Part shown: positions 60,013 to 64,000 of the stretch, in pieces
How positions within the stretch are numbered: the first letter of the stretch is position 1
Layout of the letters: the number at the start of each line of letters is the position of its first letter
Assembly (NCBI GenBank): GCA_938045565.1
Contig: CALIAZ010000046.1
Span: 10,223-74,222, forward strand
Reading direction: 5' to 3'
Length of the DNA: 64,000 bases
DNA from: an uncultured Atopobium sp.
Lineage (GTDB): Bacteria; Actinomycetota; Coriobacteriia; Coriobacteriales; Atopobiaceae
Position numbers and translations under genes: made by a program
The notes under the pieces: generated by a model
The model's database searches: none
The model's input: only the letters and a program-made list of their open reading frames with translations
Told to the model about the DNA's origin: nothing

Positions 60013-62214
60013 ATGGATCCAATCCACCAGCAAGAGCAAGAGCACCTCTCTCACGTATATCAAAAGCTTGTTGAGATTCGTGAGGATTTGGACACAACGC
60101 TCAACACCACGCAAAAAGATGCAGCTAGAGAGCTACGTCAGATGAGTGAAGAAATCCGCCCGGACTTTGGCGGAGCGGACGAAACCATCGAGACCCTTGC
60201 GGCCATTGAGACGCTCAACAGCGTTATTGATACGTACAACCAGTATCACGATTTCACTGTCGAGAAACTCGGTCGAGTCGAAATCCTCTTGAGGCAGCCT
60301 TACTTTGCCAAGGTCACACTCAAGATGCGGCCTGGACGTCCTTCTCGCGATGTATACATTGGTGCAGCGGGCATCACCGACAAAGACCGCACGCCGCTCA
60401 TTGTTGACTGGCGCAGCCCCGTTGCCGAGACGTATTACAACCAAGAGATGGGTACTACGTCGTACCAGGTAGACGGCAAGAAAAGAACGGTTGAGCTGGA
60501 ACTTCGCCGACAGTTTGACATTACGCGCGACAAGCTGAACCTCTACTTTGACACAACGGTTGCCATCGAAGACTCTCTGCTGCTTGCGGCCCTGAAGCGT
60601 CAGCACACCGAGAAACTGCAGGCCATCACCGCAACTATCCAGCGCGAACAAAATGTTGTGGTCAGGCACGATGACGTGCCGGTTCTGCTGGTCAACGGCA
60701 TTGCGGGCTCGGGAAAGACGTCCGTTTTGCTGCAGCGCATCGCGTACCTTCTGTACCAGCAGCGCACTACGCTCACCGCAGATCAGGTGTATCTGTTTAC
60801 TCCCAACGAGATGTTTTCTCGCTACATCAATACCGTTTTGCCCAGCATGGGCGAGCACAATCCGCAGGTATTTACCTGGGATTCTTTCCTCAAGGCGTTG
60901 GGCCTGGCCGACCACGCATCGGGCGCTCACAACAACCCCAATTCTCTGAAGAAGCTTGAGGAGCAACTTGCTTCGCTTGAGCTCTACGAGGAAGACTTCA
61001 AGGCCATTTCTGTTGAGGGGACCACGCTTATAAAACCAGCTCAAGTAGCTAGTTCCGTGGCAAAGTTCTCGCAATTTCCTGTGGGTCCACGCCTCATCGC
61101 ACTTGCCAAAGACGAGCTCCACACCCGCCTGGAACGCAGACTTGGCCAGATGGCTCACAACGACGAAATCCAAGAAGAGATGCTCTCCCTTGACGTTGAG
61201 CAGCAGCTTGAGGTCTTTGGGCGCACCATCAGCCCTTCCGACGAGGAAGAAGTCCTGGCGCGCACCCGCGAGTTCCTCAACTGGCGTTTTGCCTCCGCTC
61301 ACGAGGTCATCGAGTCCGCTTCCTGGCTCCGCATTGACCGCATTGGCATGCGCATGCTCAACACCTCCGCACTCAGCGGCGCCGAGTGCGTCTACCTGCG
61401 ACTTCTTATCACAGGAGCTGGCGAGAAAAACGTCAAGTTTGTCATGATTGACGAGGTTCAGGACTATACCGAGACGCAGCTTATGGTACTTGGAAAGTAC
61501 TTCTTGCGCGCGCACTTCCTGCTCTTAGGCGATTCCAACCAGGCAATTTGGGAAGACACCGCAACATTTGAGCAGATTGAGAAAATCTTTACTGCAACAC
61601 ACGGTGAAGGCGCAGTTTCTACCTGCAAGCTTTTGACTAGCTACCGATCTTCTCCCGAAATTACTGCGCTCTTTACCTCGCTTTTAAGCGAAGAAGAACG
61701 TGGACAGACTAGCTCTGTTCAGCGCGGTGGCAAAAAGCCTGAGTTTTTTGAGGTGGTAGCCAACGACAAAAATGCTGAGCGCGCTGAGTACCTGCAAACT
61801 ATGAAGTCCCTTGTTGAACAGGCGCAAGAGTTTGACGGCCTGACCGCCATTGTGTGCACCGAGAAGTCTCGTGTTCGTTGGCTGACCAAGCAGATGGAAG
61901 AGCTGTGTGCGGAGGGTGCGGCTGTCAACGCGGAAGGTAGCGCAGGTGACGCGGAATCAAGCAAACCAAGCGCCGGTGTCAAAGTGCTCACCAGCCACGA
62001 TTCCCTCCCCGCAAAGGGTGTCGTGCTTCTTGACTTGGCGCTTGCAAAAGGACTTGAGTTTGATCAGGTCATCGTTGCCGACGCACAAGAGGAAGTGTAT
62101 AAAGCAGACAGAATTTCTCGCCGTAGGCTCTATACCGCGTTGTCACGCGCAATGCATCACGTGATTGTAGTCTCACAGGGAAAGATGACTCCGCTGATTA
62201 GCAATTTGCTTTAA
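60013..62214 (+). CDS. helD: HelD-type superfamily 1 ATPase (RNA polymerase recycling)
   Basis: A 733-residue UvrD/Rep-like ATPase without the accessory DNA-binding subdomains, fitting HelD, which releases stalled RNA polymerase from nucleic acids. The N-terminal coiled-coil arm (about residues 1-90, QEQEHLSHVYQKLVEIREDL) is typical. Walker A NGIAGSGKTSV is at about 229-239, motif II MIDEVQDYTETQ near 477-488, and the C-terminal VVLLDLALAKGLEFDQVIV with RRRLYTALSRAMH. A low-complexity Ala/Gly/Glu/Ser insertion sits at about 631-655. TAGGAG is 5-6 bp before ATG 60013; the frame opens further upstream only inside engB. Confidence 0.93.
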   Translation: MDPIHQQEQEHLSHVYQKLVEIREDLDTTLNTTQKDAARELRQMSEEIRPDFGGADETIETLAAIETLNSVIDTYNQYHDFTVEKLGRVEILLRQPYFAKVTLKMRPGRPSRDVYIGAAGITDKDRTPLIVDWRSPVAETYYNQEMGTTSYQVDGKKRTVELELRRQFDITRDKLNLYFDTTVAIEDSLLLAALKRQHTEKLQAITATIQREQNVVVRHDDVPVLLVNGIAGSGKTSVLLQRIAYLLYQQRTTLTADQVYLFTPNEMFSRYINTVLPSMGEHNPQVFTWDSFLKALGLADHASGAHNNPNSLKKLEEQLASLELYEEDFKAISVEGTTLIKPAQVASSVAKFSQFPVGPRLIALAKDELHTRLERRLGQMAHNDEIQEEMLSLDVEQQLEVFGRTISPSDEEEVLARTREFLNWRFASAHEVIESASWLRIDRIGMRMLNTSALSGAECVYLRLLITGAGEKNVKFVMIDEVQDYTETQLMVLGKYFLRAHFLLLGDSNQAIWEDTATFEQIEKIFTATHGEGAVSTCKLLTSYRSSPEITALFTSLLSEEERGQTSSVQRGGKKPEFFEVVANDKNAERAEYLQTMKSLVEQAQEFDGLTAIVCTEKSRVRWLTKQMEELCAEGAAVNAEGSAGDAESSKPSAGVKVLTSHDSLPAKGVVLLDLALAKGLEFDQVIVADAQEEVYKADRISRRRLYTALSRAMHHVIVVSQGKMTPLISNLL

Positions 62215-62241
62215 AAAAAGCAATTTCTACCTGCGATTTTT

Positions 62242-62270
62242 TTGAAATTTACTGATTGAAGACGGATAGT
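62242..62270 (+). promoter_or_regulatory. Promoter of the cupin gene
   Basis: TTGAAA (62242-62247) and GATAGT (62265-62270) are 17 bp apart. The start of transcription would fall near 62277, inside the inverted repeat that follows. Confidence 0.6.
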
Positions 62271-62273
62271 TCG

Positions 62274-62303
62274 GGTAAATGTTAGTCATCGATAACATTT
62301 ACC
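62274..62303. promoter_or_regulatory. Perfect 11-bp inverted repeat over the cupin transcription start
   Basis: GGTAAATGTTA and TAACATTTACC around an 8-base spacer overlap the predicted start site and end just before the ribosome site GGAGG. The position fits a repressor operator; it could instead be a 5' hairpin. The cognate regulator is unknown. Confidence 0.55.
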
Positions 62304-62316
62304 GTTGGAGGTTAGT

Positions 62317-62673
62317 ATGTCCGAAGAATTGATTCCTGGTGTCATGAAGAACATCGACGCAAAGACTGTGGTAACCCTCAAAGATCAGGTTGCATGCCTT
62401 CCTGGCCAGGTCATCAGCAAAACTCTTGCACAAAACGACGCGGTCAGCGTTACCCTCTTTGGTTTTGGTGCAGGTGAAGAGATTGCAAGTCATCGCGCAG
62501 GCGGCGACGCATTTGTCACCATTCTTGAAGGACGCGCAAACATCACCATTGATGACGACGTCTACAACCTTGAAGCCGGTCAGTCTATTGTAATGCCACT
62601 TGGTCATCCACATGCACTTCAGGCCCCGGAAGAATTCAAAATGCTGCTGGTTGTTGTTTATCCTCAGAAATAA
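62317..62673 (+). CDS. Small cupin-domain protein
   Basis: A 118-residue single-domain cupin. The two metal-binding cupin motifs are visible: GEEIASHRAGGDAFVTILEG (about residues 50-69) and GQSIVMPLGHPHALQAPEEF (about 88-107). Such proteins bind a metal and act as small enzymes or sensors; the reaction is unknown. GGAGG is 5-6 bp before the ATG. Monocistronic, with a tight operator-like dyad over its start site. Confidence 0.88.
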   Translation: MSEELIPGVMKNIDAKTVVTLKDQVACLPGQVISKTLAQNDAVSVTLFGFGAGEEIASHRAGGDAFVTILEGRANITIDDDVYNLEAGQSIVMPLGHPHALQAPEEFKMLLVVVYPQK

Positions 62674-62712
62674 TTTATATATTTACCTAACAATTCCGCA
62701 GGTATTTTCTAA

Positions 62713-62745
62713 TTGGCCAGGTGGACAGTGCGTCTGCCTGGTCAA
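62713..62745 (+). terminator. Hairpin after the cupin gene
   Basis: A 14-bp stem with three G-U pairs (TTGGCCAGGTGGAC/GTCTGCCTGGTCAA) and a 5-base loop, 40 bp past the stop. The T run is poor, so termination efficiency is uncertain. Confidence 0.5.
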
Positions 62746-62864
62746 ATACTATCTCTTCCGAGCCTAATACTATGTGTAATTACAATACACACCTCATAAC
62801 AGAATGGGTATACTAAGTATGTCTGTGCAATCAGCAAAATGTTAAACCTAAAGAAAGGTGAGCT

Positions 62865-64000
62865 ATGAGCCAGATTTTTGATGTTCACGCACGTGAGGTC
62901 CTCGATTCCCGTGGCAATCCAACTGTTGAGGTTGAGGTTGTTCTTGACGACGGCTCCTTTGGTCGTGCAATCGTTCCTTCCGGCGCTTCCACTGGTGAGT
63001 TCGAGGCTGTAGAGCTTCGCGACGGCGACAAGAGCCGTTACCTGGGCAAGGGCGTTCTGAAGGCAGTTGAGCACGTCAACACTGAGATCCGCGACCTCGT
63101 TATTGGTTGGGACGCAGAGGATCAGCGCGGCCTTGACCTCGCTATGATCAAGCTTGACGGCACTCCAAACAAGGGTCGCCTCGGCGCAAACGCTATTCTC
63201 GGCGTTTCTCTTGCTGTTGCTCACGCTGCAGCTGCTTCTGCTGAGCTTCCACTTTACGCTTACCTCGGTGGCGCAAACGCTCACACTCTTCCTGTCCCTA
63301 TGATGAACGTCCTCAACGGTGGCGTCCACGCTGACAACAACGTTGACTTCCAGGAGTTCATGATTATGCCTGTTGGTGCTCCTGACTTCACCACTGCTCT
63401 TCGTTGGTGCGCACAGGTTTACCACACCCTCAAGGACACTCTGAAGTCCCAGGGCCTCAACACCGGTGTTGGTGACGAGGGCGGCTTTGCTCCAGACCTT
63501 AAGTCCAACGAGGAGCCACTTGAGCTTCTTTCCGAGGCTGTTAAGGCTGCTGGCTTTGAGCTTGGCAAGGACTTCCGCTTTGCTATGGACCCAGCTTCTT
63601 CTGAGTTCTATAACAAGGAGACCGGCAAGTATGACCTCAAGGGCGAGGGTCGCTCCCTTACCTCCGAGGAAATGGTTGCTTACTACGAGGAAATGGTTGA
63701 GAAGTTCCCAATCGTCTCCATCGAGGACGGCCTTGCAGAGGAGGACTGGGACGGTTGGAAGATCCTTACCCAGCGTCTGGGCAAGAAGATCCAGCTCGTC
63801 GGCGACGACCTCTTTGTTACCAACACTCAGCGCCTGATGAAGGGCATTGAGGTTCACGCTGGTAACTCCATCCTCATCAAGGTCAACCAGATTGGTACCC
63901 TGACCGAGTCTCTCGAGGCTATCGAGATGGCTAAGCGCGCAGGTTACACCGCAGTTGTCTCCCACCGTTCCGGTGAGACCGAGGACACCACCATTGCTGA
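62865..64000 (+). CDS. eno: Enolase (cut by window edge)
   Basis: The first 378 codons of enolase, which converts 2-phosphoglycerate to phosphoenolpyruvate in glycolysis. It starts MSQIFDVHAREVLDSRGNPT, and shows the family segments VPSGASTGEFEAVELRDGD (about residues 38-56), the catalytic VGDEGGFAP (about 205-213, with the acid/base Glu), SIEDGLAEEDWDGW (metal ligands) and VKVNQ-type ILIKVNQIGTLTES. It runs off the end without stop. AGGTGA lies 5 bp before the ATG, and a TATACT -10-like box is at 62809-62814. A long antisense open frame across it is a codon-bias shadow. Confidence 0.97.
   Translation, partial: MSQIFDVHAREVLDSRGNPTVEVEVVLDDGSFGRAIVPSGASTGEFEAVELRDGDKSRYLGKGVLKAVEHVNTEIRDLVIGWDAEDQRGLDLAMIKLDGTPNKGRLGANAILGVSLAVAHAAAASAELPLYAYLGGANAHTLPVPMMNVLNGGVHADNNVDFQEFMIMPVGAPDFTTALRWCAQVYHTLKDTLKSQGLNTGVGDEGGFAPDLKSNEEPLELLSEAVKAAGFELGKDFRFAMDPASSEFYNKETGKYDLKGEGRSLTSEEMVAYYEEMVEKFPIVSIEDGLAEEDWDGWKILTQRLGKKIQLVGDDLFVTNTQRLMKGIEVHAGNSILIKVNQIGTLTESLEAIEMAKRAGYTAVVSHRSGETEDTTIA

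Noticed and set aside
60133..61515. Long antisense open frame (460 codons) inside helD
   Set aside because: It is a codon-bias shadow of a clear HelD gene, with no ribosome site and no family features.
2594..62122. GGCGAGAA as a strand-polar KOPS or Chi signal
   Set aside because: Copies are nearly equal on both strands (17 and 14), without clustering by direction, so a polar signal is unlikely within this window.
62742..63965. Long antisense open frame (407 codons) across eno
   Set aside because: Enolase on the plus strand is unmistakable; the antisense frame follows from its biased codon use.

Overview
The window looks like chromosomal DNA of a Gram-positive, moderate-GC member of the Coriobacteriia, most likely Atopobiaceae (Atopobium/Lancefieldella/Olsenella type). 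This is inferred from gene content: a sufCBDSU-Rrf2 operon, an AmaP/DUF2273/Asp23 envelope module, a sortase-type surface protein, HelD and an M16 metalloprotease. No rRNA or tRNA gene is in the window, so the placement rests on protein families only. Almost all of the DNA is ordinary core chromosome; three AT-rich stretches look accessory (about 9.3-10.9 kb, 37.3-39.2 kb and 54.4-59.3 kb).

Layout. 0-3.1 kb: a truncated LysR gene divergent from an NhaC-type antiporter, then hisS. 3.1-9.1 kb: the complete SUF iron-sulfur assembly operon with an Rrf2 regulator as last gene. 9.3-10.9 kb: one unrecognised gene with a nuclease-like C-terminus, bracketed by 88-bp inverted repeats built from 31-bp units. 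11-20.5 kb: class II aldolase, a Ser-rich membrane protein, an M18 aminopeptidase, a TPP-riboswitch-controlled thiamine-precursor ABC importer, an oxidoreductase, an acetyltransferase and an APH-fold kinase. 20.7-24.6 kb: a frameshifted beta-helix/Cna_B surface protein and the Asp23 module. 24.7-31.7 kb: phosphate uptake (DUF47 + Pit), mtnN-mscS-pcrA, and uppP. 31.8-45 kb: a peptidoglycan hydrolase behind a structured leader with a small ORF, an EamA transporter, an M16 protease, two accessory membrane/surface genes (one frameshifted), a MacB-like ABC protein and a PepV-type dipeptidase. 45-54.4 kb: a membrane protein, MATE pump, MetY, a SixA-CHAD fusion, asnS, pyrE and a LysR regulator. 54.4-59.3 kb: a six-gene AT-rich ABC-transporter operon. 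59.4-64 kb: engB, helD, a cupin and the start of eno.

Working together: SufC/B/D form the scaffold, SufS and SufU supply sulfur, and the Rrf2 protein probably senses cluster status. The riboswitch couples thiamine need to the ThiXYZ-like importer. AmaP and DUF2273 would hold Asp23 at the membrane. UppP and the hydrolase act in wall turnover.

The most unusual signals are: (1) a strongly over-represented octamer, GGCGAGAA, about 31 copies by eye on both strands, always followed by a purine and present in two terminator hairpins, which resembles a DNA uptake sequence; (2) the inverted-repeat cassette; (3) a leader with mutually exclusive hairpins and a 36-codon ORF overlapping a TTG start; (4) homopolymer frameshifts in two cell-surface genes. 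All counts were made by eye.
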